Positions 43,319 through 50,814 of a DNA stretch of 53,612 bases are shown here, in pieces. A model generated the notes under the pieces. It searched no databases. It was not told the origin of the DNA and was given only the letters and a program-made list of their open reading frames with translations. Source of the DNA: Clostridia bacterium. Its GTDB lineage: Bacteria; Bacillota; Clostridia; Christensenellales; Borkfalkiaceae. How positions within the stretch are numbered: position 1 is the first letter of the stretch; every line of letters starts with the position of its first letter. The DNA is taken from contig JAQYLE010000016.1 in the NCBI GenBank assembly GCA_028720205.1, forward strand, positions 1-53,612, read 5' to 3'. A program made the position numbers and the translations under genes.

Positions 43319-43535
43319 AGTTTTTCCTCCTTTGCGCTCTGCAACGCCTTGCTTTTTCTTTTTGTTTCGCCGTATTTTGTAATACCCGACTCTTTTCTCT
43401 GAATTTGTCTTATTTTGCAACCCCTTGCTCGTTTTTCTCAAAATCCCTTATGCGGTCGGCGTTGCCGTCCGCTGTAAACGCGAAGGGGTGCTACTGCAAC
43501 CCCTTCGCTTATTCCTGCAACCAAATAGGGAACGA
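43319..43535. other. Candidate origin of transfer (oriT)
   Basis: A 217-base non-coding region upstream of the RHH and relaxase genes. It holds a perfect 10-base inverted repeat (43480-43489 GCGAAGGGGT, 43499-43508) with a 9-base loop, a second near-perfect repeat GCGGTCGGC/GCCGTCCGC (43452-43460, 43464-43472), and direct repeats of TGCAACCCCTT at 43416, 43495 and, with one mismatch, 43340. Location and structure are those of a Gram-positive oriT; the nick site is not known. Confidence 0.6.
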
Positions 43536-44114
43536 CTACATTTCAAGTTTCGGTTCGTTTTCGCCGCTTTTTACTTCAACGCTTTCCCTTTCCCTCTGCA
43601 CAAAATTTTCTACTATCTTCCGCGCGTTCGGTATAAACGCCGAGTATCTCGGATAGTCATACCCTTGCGTATCTACGAGAATTCCGTCGTCGCCCGTTTT
43701 TGAAAGAAGCAACACGCAGGCGTCTTGCCCCGTTCGCCCTTTCAGATATCCCCTGTCTTTCAACGGCTCTTTCAGCACACTCCTGTATTCCGCATCCGAA
43801 AGCGTGATTACTTCCGAAACTTCATACATCCGCGGCTTTATCTCCGTCTGTTTACATTGCAAGGTCGCGTTTATTTTCAGTCTTTTTTCTGCCGAAATCA
43901 TTCTCTCGTTTTCGTGTAAGGCTTTTATTTTCTCTCTTAAATCGTCCGTATAATCCAGCAGAAAACACAGCCCGAGCCTGTCTTCTTCGCTTTGCTCGAA
44001 CGATTTAATTCCCGCATAATCGTCTTGCAATTTTTTCGCCAGAACGTCAAGAGAATTATAATAACTTTCGACAACACCGTATAATTTCGCCTTAATTTCC
44101 GTTTCACCTTTCAC
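43536..44114 (-). CDS. Conjugative-element protein of unknown function
   Basis: A 192-residue soluble protein with no recognised catalytic motif. The first 100 residues are helical and acidic or basic, probably coiled coil (SYYNSLDVLAKKLQDDYAG, LREKIKALHENERM). The C-terminal part has a compact mixed fold ending in a VDTQGYDYPRYSAFIPNARK segment that I associate with small proteins in Tn1549-like elements, without being able to name a family. Its ATG overlaps the stop of the upstream membrane protein gene by 4 bases; downstream lies the oriT candidate. A part in transfer is likely from context only. Confidence 0.65.
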   Translation of the reverse strand: MKGETEIKAKLYGVVESYYNSLDVLAKKLQDDYAGIKSFEQSEEDRLGLCFLLDYTDDLREKIKALHENERMISAEKRLKINATLQCKQTEIKPRMYEVSEVITLSDAEYRSVLKEPLKDRGYLKGRTGQDACVLLLSKTGDDGILVDTQGYDYPRYSAFIPNARKIVENFVQRERESVEVKSGENEPKLEM

Positions 44115-44599
44115 GCCTTTTCGCTCCTTTCACTTTCGTATTCTTGCCTTACGCTTTCGAGAATTGCCGAGATTTCGTCAACCGAAAACGCCGTATAAAA
44201 CACGCCGTTTATCTTCTCTGCGAGTTCTTCGTCCGTCTCCGCTAAAAAACATTCCGTCAGTTTTTCCGCAACGTCGTCGCCCGAAAGATTAAAAAGCGCA
44301 AACGAATATATCGCCTGCGCTTCCCGTATCTTTATTTCGCTATATCCCGCTTCCGTCATCGTCTGTTCTATCTCGGCGTAACGTTTTTCTTCCGTTTTCT
44401 GCCTGTCTTTTACAATCGTCTGCACGCCGTCCGTGTTTATATCCATACTGCCCGAAAATATCCCCAGCACCACCGCCGCGGGCGTCATTAACAGCACGAG
44501 ACTTCCGAGGATAATTCCGCCGATCACTTTCCGTCCTTTTTTATTCGACAGCACCGCCGTTCCTATTTTTTTCAGTATAGGGATAATCGGTACAGCCAT
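44111..44599 (-). CDS. Membrane protein resembling the N-terminus of the element's cell-wall hydrolase
   Basis: A 162-residue protein: a short basic N-terminus (ILKKIGTAVLSNKKGRKVIGG), one membrane helix (about 26-48), then an extracellular helical domain (YAEIEQTMTEAGYSEIKIREAQAIYSFALF, DVAEKLTECFLAETDEELAEKIN). From memory of the family, this matches the N-terminal part of the large VirB1/TrsG-like CHAP or NlpC/P60 hydrolases of Tn1549/CTn elements, but the catalytic domain that normally follows is missing, and no second fragment lies downstream. It could be a shortened scaffold or a truncated gene. It shares one base with the VirB4 stop and four with the next gene. Confidence 0.65.
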   Translation of the reverse strand: MAVPIIPILKKIGTAVLSNKKGRKVIGGIILGSLVLLMTPAAVVLGIFSGSMDINTDGVQTIVKDRQKTEEKRYAEIEQTMTEAGYSEIKIREAQAIYSFALFNLSGDDVAEKLTECFLAETDEELAEKINGVFYTAFSVDEISAILESVRQEYESERSEKA

Positions 44600-46437
44600 T
44601 ATCTTCCCCCTCCGCTGCCGAACAGTTCCGCCTTATAGCCCGGCGCGATGACTTCGAGCAAATATCTCTCGTTTCCGCAACGATACAAACACGTTCCGCG
44701 TTCGGGATAGCGTATGAGTTCGAATTCGCTCGGCTCTATCTGCAACGCGTCCATATATTCCTTCGGGTTGATTTGCCCCGCATTGAATAAGAATTGATGC
44801 GTAGGAATAGAAAACAGGGGTTTCGTAAATTCGCGGATCGAAGGCAGAAGGAAGTCTTCTATATTCTGACTTGCAAGTATCACCGACGAGTTTTTTTTTC
44901 TTACTCTCTTCATGGCGTTTCGGATATACTCTATCGCCGTCATATTCGTTAAAAACAAATACAATTCGTCTATGCTTGCCGCCGTATTTCCCTCGCCGAG
45001 CAACCTGTTCGACATATACGACAGAATATTAAACAGCATAGCGTCTTTCAGCCTGCGGTTAGAGTCCATCAGCCCTTTCACGCCGAAACACAAAAAATCG
45101 CCCGCAGTAATATTCGTATGCCCGTCGAAATACTTACTTTCCGCGCCCACACACATAGAGTGTATGCCGAGACACACCTCCTGCAACGTTTCTTCAGAAT
45201 ACAAATATTTCTTTTTCTTATCATACAAGATATATTCCTCTTCGCAAAGCGAGTAAAAGTCCGACATCGTGGGATAATCTTTCGCGTTTTTCTGCGTATA
45301 GTCCGTTTGGTCGGTTATTCCGAATTTATCGTAAAGCTTCGTTAAAAGAATTTCTATCGTGTCGATTTGCCTGTCGTTGAAATCTTTATACGCCTTGAAA
45401 AAGTCTTTTAAAAACGCGATGTGTTGCGAAAGTCGCGTTACTTTTTTAAACGCCTCGGGGCAGTTCTCGGTATTTTCTTCTTTTCTGCCCGTTTCATCGA
45501 GTTCCGTCCACGCTTTCGGCTCTAACGGATTTATTTTATATTCGCCCGATAAAAAGTCTATATAACACCCGCCGAGATTTTCGCACAAGTCTTCATACTC
45601 ACTTTCGGGGTCAAGGCAAATCACTTTTTTGCCCGATTCGCGGATATTTGTTAAAAGCAATTTTAAAAGATAACTTTTTCCTTGTCCGCTGTTGCCGAGG
45701 ATTAAAACGTTGCTTGTGGTTTTATCTTCCGCGCGACGGTCGAGGTCTACGATTACGTTCGTGCCGTATTTATCTCTGCCGATATAAAACCCGTTCGGGT
45801 CGGTTTTACCCGAAAACGCAAACGGGTAGAAATTCGCCGCCGAGCTTGCGGGCAATACACGCTCATACAGCGTTCCGAATTGATTTGCGCCGAAAGGCAG
45901 AACAGACAAAAAGCCTTCTTTTTGCCTCAGCGTAAGCCTGTCCACCGTAATCTTCGCCCGCGCAAGTTCCATAAGCGTTTCGTTTTGAAGTTCGCGTAAA
46001 CTTTCGAGCGATTTCGCCTTTAATTCGATAAACACCGCGCAATGCAGTAAACACTCGCGGCTCTTTCTTAAACCCGCCAAAAGGTCTATAACGTCCTGCA
46101 AATTGCCTTCTGCTTCCACGCTGTCCGTCATATCGTCCGCGGCGGATTTCATCTTGTTTTTTCTCGTGGCGTTCTGAATGATTTTTCGTTGTTCCGTCGC
46201 CTCCACGAGCCTATGGTACACCCTTAACGTTACGCCGTTTTTGTCCGCGATTCTCGCAAGAATCGCTTGCTGCTCGGTAAGCGGCGGATATTCTCTTACC
46301 GCCCACACGCTTCTGTATCCGTCGCCCACGATATAATGATCCACGTTGAATTTGACGATTCCCGGCAGTACGCAATCGAAAAAGTTTTTCGTTTCAAGCC
46401 GCTCCGCCTTTTCGGGCGATATTATTCTTTTTGTCAT
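44599..46437 (-). CDS. virB4: VirB4-family conjugation ATPase (TrsE-like)
   Basis: A 612-residue ATPase that powers pilus or channel assembly at the inner membrane. Walker A is GNSGQGKS at 248-255; the segment KVICLDPESEYEDLCENLGG and the late VILASQNIEDFL stretch are typical of VirB4/TraE. The N-terminal 200 residues carry the usual NFYPFAF and GFYIGRD lead-in. Its length and the separate TrsD-like gene before it match the TrsD/TrsE pair of staphylococcal conjugative plasmids and Tn1549. One-base overlaps (TAATG) join it to genes on both sides. Confidence 0.94.
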   Translation of the reverse strand: MTKRIISPEKAERLETKNFFDCVLPGIVKFNVDHYIVGDGYRSVWAVREYPPLTEQQAILARIADKNGVTLRVYHRLVEATEQRKIIQNATRKNKMKSAADDMTDSVEAEGNLQDVIDLLAGLRKSRECLLHCAVFIELKAKSLESLRELQNETLMELARAKITVDRLTLRQKEGFLSVLPFGANQFGTLYERVLPASSAANFYPFAFSGKTDPNGFYIGRDKYGTNVIVDLDRRAEDKTTSNVLILGNSGQGKSYLLKLLLTNIRESGKKVICLDPESEYEDLCENLGGCYIDFLSGEYKINPLEPKAWTELDETGRKEENTENCPEAFKKVTRLSQHIAFLKDFFKAYKDFNDRQIDTIEILLTKLYDKFGITDQTDYTQKNAKDYPTMSDFYSLCEEEYILYDKKKKYLYSEETLQEVCLGIHSMCVGAESKYFDGHTNITAGDFLCFGVKGLMDSNRRLKDAMLFNILSYMSNRLLGEGNTAASIDELYLFLTNMTAIEYIRNAMKRVRKKNSSVILASQNIEDFLLPSIREFTKPLFSIPTHQFLFNAGQINPKEYMDALQIEPSEFELIRYPERGTCLYRCGNERYLLEVIAPGYKAELFGSGGGR

Positions 46438-47024
46438 TATTCCGCCTCCTTTAAGTTAAAATACTGCTCGCCGTCGTAGTCGGGAATATTCTCGCCCGTA
46501 AGCGACGCGTCGAAATACAAAGCTACAAGGCGTTTAATCTCGTCTTTACCCATTCTATGCACGTCGAACCCTTGCTCGGATAGCACCTTTCGCACCGTGT
46601 TGGCATAGGCGAATACCTGCGGCGGCTTCATATTCCTGCAACGTATCGCAAACAAGAATTTCCGCGCCGTGGTGAGTTCCGTTTGTATTCCGTCCAAAAA
46701 CGCCTCGTCTTTTTTCAACAGCCTTTTCACTTTCAGATTGTTTTCGCTTTCCGCGCGCTTTTCAAGATAGGCCTTGTTATCGTCGAACCGCTCCGCCGAA
46801 TCAATGCACGCTATCTCCACGTCCGGCACGGCGGACAATGCGAGCGTCAGTTTTCGCACTTTGTTTTCTACGCTCTCGTAACTTAAAACGGATATATTCG
46901 TCGGAATGATCGTAAAAAACAGCATTTCGCCGTTCGTCGTCAAAAGTCCGTATTCCGTAAAGCCTTTGATCCCTATCAGCGACTGCACCGTCGCCCCGTT
47001 TTTCTTTTTCTGCTTCGTTTGCAT
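46437..47024 (-). CDS. TrsD-like conjugation protein preceding VirB4
   Basis: A 195-residue protein from ATG 47024 with GGGG upstream; a longer in-frame start at 47057 would lie inside a terminator. The strand-helix pattern around residues 35-70 (MLFFTIIPTNISVLSYESVENKVRKLTLAL, PDVEIACIDSAERFD) resembles the N-terminal domain of VirB4/TraC ATPases. Position and size fit TrsD, which is encoded just before the VirB4-like TrsE on pSK41-type plasmids. It may supply the N-terminal part of the VirB4 complex as a separate subunit; this is inferred. No ATPase motif is present. One-base overlap with the VirB4 gene. Confidence 0.7.
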   Translation of the reverse strand: MQTKQKKKNGATVQSLIGIKGFTEYGLLTTNGEMLFFTIIPTNISVLSYESVENKVRKLTLALSAVPDVEIACIDSAERFDDNKAYLEKRAESENNLKVKRLLKKDEAFLDGIQTELTTARKFLFAIRCRNMKPPQVFAYANTVRKVLSEQGFDVHRMGKDEIKRLVALYFDASLTGENIPDYDGEQYFNLKEAE

Positions 47025-47036
47025 ATTTTTACCCCA

Positions 47037-47066
47037 CGAAAAAAGCACCGCCGTCAAGCGATGCTT
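47037..47066 (-). terminator. Rho-independent terminator after the HipA-like gene
   Basis: On the minus strand AAGCATCGC, a 6-base loop, GCGGTGCTT, then TTTTTT. One G-T pair in a 9-base stem. It closes the kinase cassette, but lies in front of the TrsD-like and VirB4 genes. Confidence 0.75.
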
Positions 47067-47085
47067 TCTATCTTATTTTGCCTTA

Positions 47086-47994
47086 TTATTTAAGAGTTAA
47101 ATCGTTTCGTTGTTCCATCACGATATCGTAAGCGGGCGTGAGTATTTTATCGTACCTTGCGCTTATATACCGAGAATAAAATTCCTTTTGCAATTCGGTA
47201 ATGCCTTCCGTTTCGTATATGAAAGCCTTGATTTTTTCTATATCGATCTGCGGATATATTCTCGCAATCGCCGCATTGCAATCGGCATTTTTTGCGTCGG
47301 TCATAAAATCGTAATAATTGATTTTCTTTTTGTTCTCCTGAATTGCCGACGTCGGAAATCTGAAAATTCGCTTATCTAATTCTTCTTCACTCGAAAGCAC
47401 CGCCTTCATCACGTTTTCGTCTGCCTGTGGAAGCAGACAACTTCCGCAATCGTAAATCGGCGCGATTTTCGCTTTGCCGGATTCCAAATTTACTATAAAG
47501 CCCCAATTTCCGTTATGCCTGTCGAAATTGCCGAGCAACGCGTCCACCACGAAAACGTTCCAGAAATGTTCCGTCAACTCTACGGGATCGACAAACTGCT
47601 GTTTTTCCATTGTTTCCGTAATATCTTCGAGTTCCGTTCCCGTTCCGCCGTGTCCGGAATCTATCACCGTGTTCTTAATTGAACAAAAGTCGTACAACCT
47701 TATGTTGTCCGCCGTAAAATCTTTGCATGCGCATACGATTTTTTCTTTCCCGCCGATTCTATACGTTCCAAGCAATGTTTTTTGCGCTTCGATTCCGATA
47801 ATATTGAAAATTGAACTACCGAGGTATTCGCTGACACAACTGTTCGTATACGAAAGTTCCGTAGGCTTGTCCTGTCCCGACGGCGGAAATTTCAACATAT
47901 AATCTTCGCCGTCATATTTCACCGCGATTTTCTTGCCGTTCGCACCGTTATACGCTCGGCTAAAAATTCGCTTGCAATTCGTAAAATCTATCAT
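47086..47994 (-). CDS. HipA-like serine/threonine kinase, putative toxin
   Basis: A 302-residue protein from ATG 47994, with GGGAG upstream and a 4-base ATGA overlap with its partner gene. The kinase core is complete: K35 in DYMLKFPP as ATP-binding lysine, the catalytic loop NFDRHNGNWGF (D158, N163), and the metal-binding YDCGS (D182). It lacks the extra N-terminal subdomain of classical HipA and thus is of the short HipA-C/CtkA-like kind. Such kinases act as toxins by phosphorylating cellular targets, and are controlled by a partner encoded alongside. With its own promoter and terminator it forms a self-contained cassette in the transfer operon. The target is not known. Confidence 0.85.
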   Translation of the reverse strand: MIDFTNCKRIFSRAYNGANGKKIAVKYDGEDYMLKFPPSGQDKPTELSYTNSCVSEYLGSSIFNIIGIEAQKTLLGTYRIGGKEKIVCACKDFTADNIRLYDFCSIKNTVIDSGHGGTGTELEDITETMEKQQFVDPVELTEHFWNVFVVDALLGNFDRHNGNWGFIVNLESGKAKIAPIYDCGSCLLPQADENVMKAVLSSEEELDKRIFRFPTSAIQENKKKINYYDFMTDAKNADCNAAIARIYPQIDIEKIKAFIYETEGITELQKEFYSRYISARYDKILTPAYDIVMEQRNDLTLK

Positions 47995-48242
47995 TGTCCG
48001 CTCCCGAATAAATATTTCTTTCTTAAATAATCCGCGTGTTCGGGCGTGATTGAACCCTCGTTTATCTCGGCTATATTTATACTGCCGTACAATTCGCCCC
48101 ATAAGCAGTCCATTATCGTAGAGCCGTTTTTCAAGCCGTCTTTGTACGCGTCGAGATCGTTCTGCAAGTATTCGGGCAAGCCGTATTCGTAACTGCGTTC
48201 CCGTTCTTCGTCAAGTTTTTTCTTCTTTTCCGTTCCCGTCAT
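47991..48242 (-). CDS. Small partner of the HipA-like kinase, putative antitoxin
   Basis: An 83-residue acidic protein: basic and acidic N-terminus (TEKKKKLDEERERSYEYGLPEYL), a helical middle (DLDAYKDGLKNGSTIMDCLWGELYGSIN), and a C-terminal ITPEHADYLRKKYLFG helix. It has no recognisable DNA-binding motif. It begins after a strong AAGGAGG and is the first gene behind a consensus promoter; its stop overlaps the kinase start. By position it should be the neutralising or regulatory partner. I recognise no named family. Confidence 0.7.
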   Translation of the reverse strand: MTGTEKKKKLDEERERSYEYGLPEYLQNDLDAYKDGLKNGSTIMDCLWGELYGSINIAEINEGSITPEHADYLRKKYLFGSGQ

Positions 48243-48265
48243 TGCTTTGCCCTCCTTATGCTTGT

Positions 48266-48294
48266 ATTATACCGATTTACTCGCTTAAAGTCAA
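48266..48294 (-). promoter_or_regulatory. Consensus sigma-A promoter of the kinase cassette
   Basis: On the minus strand TTGACT (48289-48294), 17 bases, TATAAT (48266-48271), 24 bases before the partner gene's start. It lies inside an otherwise continuous transfer operon and gives the two genes independent expression. Confidence 0.88.
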
Positions 48295-48336
48295 GCGGTT
48301 TCGCCTTTCACGCCCGTTTTATACGCGTTTTTGCCG

Positions 48337-48597
48337 TTATTTCTCCCATTTATACGTCTGCTGTTCGGTTATAAAATACCGCGCGGCGTAGCGTATATAA
48401 TACAGCACCGTAGCGTCGTCTTTACGAATCGTTAAAAATCCGTAACAAAGCGTTATCACGGCGGGCAAATAGATTTTCAAGCCCGCTAAAGCAAGCACCG
48501 ATACAAGCGCGGCTACGCATAGCACGGCAAAATCTTTCATTCCCCACAGCCACAAATTCGCTTTGGATTTCAAGTTCTTTGGATATAAATATTTCAT
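48337..48597 (-). CDS. VirB3/PrgI-like conjugation membrane protein
   Basis: An 86-residue protein. Two closely spaced membrane helices (about 20-56, FAVLCVAALVSVLALAGLKIYLPAVI and neighbours) and the ending TVLYYIRYAARYFITEQQTYKWEK match the VirB3/PrgI proteins of CTn and Tn1549-type elements. It belongs to the inner-membrane part of the secretion channel and works with VirB4. In these elements its gene usually stands directly before the VirB4 genes; here the kinase cassette stands between. GGAGAG lies ahead of the ATG. Confidence 0.85.
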   Translation of the reverse strand: MKYLYPKNLKSKANLWLWGMKDFAVLCVAALVSVLALAGLKIYLPAVITLCYGFLTIRKDDATVLYYIRYAARYFITEQQTYKWEK

Positions 48598-48644
48598 TTT
48601 CTTCTCTCCGTTTATCGTAATAAGCAGGGCTATAAGTCGTTTAT

Positions 48645-49109
48645 TTACAGTCCCGCATACCCTATCGTCTTACTTAAAGCATTCACTATCGGGCGGCTGT
48701 CTTTTCCGTAATCCCAATCAAGATTTTCAGATTCTCCCCGCCGTATCCCCGCTTTGTACGCCGCCTTATGCAACGTAAACTCGCCGAGCAATTCCGTGTT
48801 CTTCCGCGCGAAGTTTACGCCGTTTTCATGCCCGTAACGCCTTACGAAAAGCAGTATTTCCGCCGCGTCGGAATTATCGTACAAATAGCAATCGTACACG
48901 CAGACGGCGTTACTGCCGAATCTCATTGTTACCGCCTTTCCGCTCGTCAAGTCAAGCGTTACCTTGCCGTCGGTCTCGGTATAACAAAATTCGGCGGAAA
49001 CGTTGTTAATCCGCTCGTTGTTTTTACAAGTCCTTGCCATACAAAAAATCGCGGCGAAAAGCAGAAGAAGATTGATCGCCGCGAAAACAACTAACCTTTT
49101 TCTTTTCAT
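48645..49109 (-). CDS. Membrane-anchored conjugative-element protein, unknown
   Basis: A 154-residue protein. I take ATG 49109, two bases after the VirB6-like stop, because the following MKRKRLVVFAAINLLLLFAAIF is a clear membrane anchor and GGAG lies upstream. Earlier in-frame codons are antisense-like shadow of the VirB6 gene. The remainder lies outside the membrane: a beta-rich domain (FCYTETDGKVTLDLTSGKAV) with two Cys (VCVYDCYLY), and a basic C-terminal end. I recognise no family. Position suggests a structural or accessory part of the transfer channel. Confidence 0.65.
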   Translation of the reverse strand: MKRKRLVVFAAINLLLLFAAIFCMARTCKNNERINNVSAEFCYTETDGKVTLDLTSGKAVTMRFGSNAVCVYDCYLYDNSDAAEILLFVRRYGHENGVNFARKNTELLGEFTLHKAAYKAGIRRGESENLDWDYGKDSRPIVNALSKTIGYAGL

Positions 49110-49111
49110 AA

Positions 49112-50044
49112 TTACTTCCCGCTCCTTGCTATAGCGCGGCTTAAATTGATTGCCGTGGTCGTCGCGTGTACCGCGCTCATCATATTGAATTTCGCGGAAC
49201 TGTCCAAACCGAACTGTTGCGCGATTCTCGGCACTTCGCTCGCCGCAAGCATTATTCCAAGCCCCAGCAGCATATTCACCGAAAACGTCATCAGCCCTGC
49301 AAACAATAACGTCGTCTGCATAAACGCCGTCAGACACAGCGCGGCGACCTGTTTCATCCATTGCACAAACCCGTCCGTATACCCTCTCGGCACGGAAAAC
49401 ATATACAGCGAGCCTACCGACATTTGTACAAGCAGGATTCCCCCGCGCTTGATATTCTGAAAAAACACTTTTATCACGCAATACGCGAACGCGATTAACA
49501 GGCACACGTTCAAAAGCAAATTGCCCGCGGCTTTCAGCGGCGCGAACGTGTTTCCGAGCACGATCGTCGCACGCGACGAAAAATCGATTCCGCTTTGCCA
49601 AGAGAAGATCCGCGCGAGTTCTCCCGCAAACGTGTTTTGTAGCGATATGCAGAATTTATATAATTCTATCGGCACGAGCCCTATCAGCGAACATGCGAAA
49701 AAGCCTTTTAAAATATTGAGCAGCGTATTCTTTATATTCGCTCTTCCGCTTTGGTACTCTACGGCTAAATCGAAAATAGCGACAACCACCCCCGCCGCGA
49801 ACAATCCCCAGCCGAACAGCGTAAACAATTGCACGATTGCCCTTATCCAGGCGAGATCGAATATCTCCGCGCCCATATTCCCCATCATCGTGAAAAAGTC
49901 CGCTATAGCACTGTAAACGCTGTTATACAGCCACCCCATCATCGCGTTCCAGATAGAATCTGAAATCGCTTTCACCGCGCTCGCAAAACCGCCCGTGATC
50001 GCGTCTACGATCGAACGCAGAAGATCTTGCAACCATCCAAACAT
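49112..50044 (-). CDS. VirB6/TrbL-like conjugation membrane protein
   Basis: A 310-residue polytopic membrane protein with about six helices, starting MFGWLQDLLRSIVDAITGG as in the CD1112/TrsL group. Typical are the amphipathic N-terminus, the central MMGNMGAEIFDLAWIRAIVQLF, and the ending GLDSSAKFNMMSAVHATTTAINLSRAIARSGK. It forms the central inner-membrane pore of the transfer channel together with VirB3- and VirB4-like partners. The VirB2-like gene lies 14 bases upstream. Confidence 0.9.
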   Translation of the reverse strand: MFGWLQDLLRSIVDAITGGFASAVKAISDSIWNAMMGWLYNSVYSAIADFFTMMGNMGAEIFDLAWIRAIVQLFTLFGWGLFAAGVVVAIFDLAVEYQSGRANIKNTLLNILKGFFACSLIGLVPIELYKFCISLQNTFAGELARIFSWQSGIDFSSRATIVLGNTFAPLKAAGNLLLNVCLLIAFAYCVIKVFFQNIKRGGILLVQMSVGSLYMFSVPRGYTDGFVQWMKQVAALCLTAFMQTTLLFAGLMTFSVNMLLGLGIMLAASEVPRIAQQFGLDSSAKFNMMSAVHATTTAINLSRAIARSGK

Positions 50045-50058
50045 TACGCTTTACCCCC

Positions 50059-50436
50059 TTATCCGAGTATTTTCCAGATATACAGCGGCGCGGTGAGCGT
50101 AAACACAAGACATGCAAACAATATGCACGGCGCGGTGAACTCGAACTGCCCGTGCTTTCGGTAATCGAAATACGCCGTGCCGAGTTTTACGAAAAACAAC
50201 ACCGCGAGAATCATATCCACCACAGGGAAGATTACGTTATTCACCACCCTTTTTATCTGTTCTTTCGCCGTCGTCCAGGTCTGTTCCACCGCACCCGCCA
50301 CGTCGCCCTGCTTAGTCGAGGCGGCAAACGCCGATATTTTCGGTTGACTTATGCTTATTACCACCAGCAGCAAAAACACCACCGACATTACTATCCAAAA
50401 CGTTCTTTTCGTATGATTTATTTTCGCTTTGATCAT
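50059..50436 (-). CDS. VirB2-like pilin/DUF3852 membrane protein
   Basis: A 125-residue protein with an N-terminal signal-like helix (TFWIVMSVVFLLLVVISISQ, possible cleavage after FAA), then a helical loop and two membrane helices (FPVVDMILAVLFFVKLG and PCILFACLVFTLTAPLYIW). This is the arrangement of VirB2/TrbC-type pilins and of the DUF3852 proteins next to VirB6 in Tn1549-type elements. The ATG at 50436 has AAAAGGAG at good distance, so the start is firm even though the previous gene continues for 125 bases past it. Confidence 0.8.
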   Translation of the reverse strand: MIKAKINHTKRTFWIVMSVVFLLLVVISISQPKISAFAASTKQGDVAGAVEQTWTTAKEQIKRVVNNVIFPVVDMILAVLFFVKLGTAYFDYRKHGQFEFTAPCILFACLVFTLTAPLYIWKILG

Positions 50437-50776
50437 AACTTTTGCTCCTTTTCAAAAATTTCGTTACTTCCGCGTTTGACACGCGTTTTACGGGAATTCG
50501 TAAGTTCTCGCAGAATTTTATTTCTTCTTTCATTCCGTTCGAAATCACGTCCCCAAATACCCAAAGTTCGTCGCAATACCATAACAGGCTCATCCCCGCG
50601 CTCATTCCCAACGCCCGCTCCTGCGGGTTGTCGTCGTCCAGACATAGCGCATAGAAATGAGTCGTTATAGGCGCAACTCCCTGCTTTAACGCGTACTTTG
50701 TATACAAAACCGCGTTTTCTAAATTTTCCTTGACGTTTCCGCCGAGCGGAGCGCAGATATATACTTTCTTTTTCAT
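50312..50776 (-). CDS. DUF4406/nucleoside deoxyribosyltransferase-like protein
   Basis: A 154-residue protein from ATG 50776 (MKKKVYICAPLGGNVKENLE). Residues 1-110 look like the DUF4406/DUF7768 small Rossmann fold related to nucleoside deoxyribosyltransferases: YICAPLGG, TTHFYALCLDD, and DELWVFGDVISNGMKEEIKFCE. The function in conjugative elements is not known. The last 40 or so residues are low-complexity (SKSYDQSENKSYEKN) and read through the start of the VirB2-like gene in another frame, which suggests loss of an earlier stop codon. Confidence 0.75.
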   Translation of the reverse strand: MKKKVYICAPLGGNVKENLENAVLYTKYALKQGVAPITTHFYALCLDDDNPQERALGMSAGMSLLWYCDELWVFGDVISNGMKEEIKFCENLRIPVKRVSNAEVTKFLKRSKSYDQSENKSYEKNVLDSNVGGVFAAGGNKHKSTENIGVCRLD

Positions 50777-50814
50777 ACGCTCATCCGCCCTTTTCGTTTT
50801 TCTATCCACCCCCT

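Noticed and set aside
43319..43441. Extended N-terminus of the ribbon-helix-helix protein
   Set aside because: The extra 41 residues are Lys/Arg-rich and would begin inside the oriT candidate; ATG 43318 has a perfect ribosome site.
49110..49601. Extension of the 154-residue membrane protein through the VirB6-like gene
   Set aside because: It is the second frame of VirB6-like coding sequence with Arg-rich composition; a membrane anchor starts at ATG 49109.
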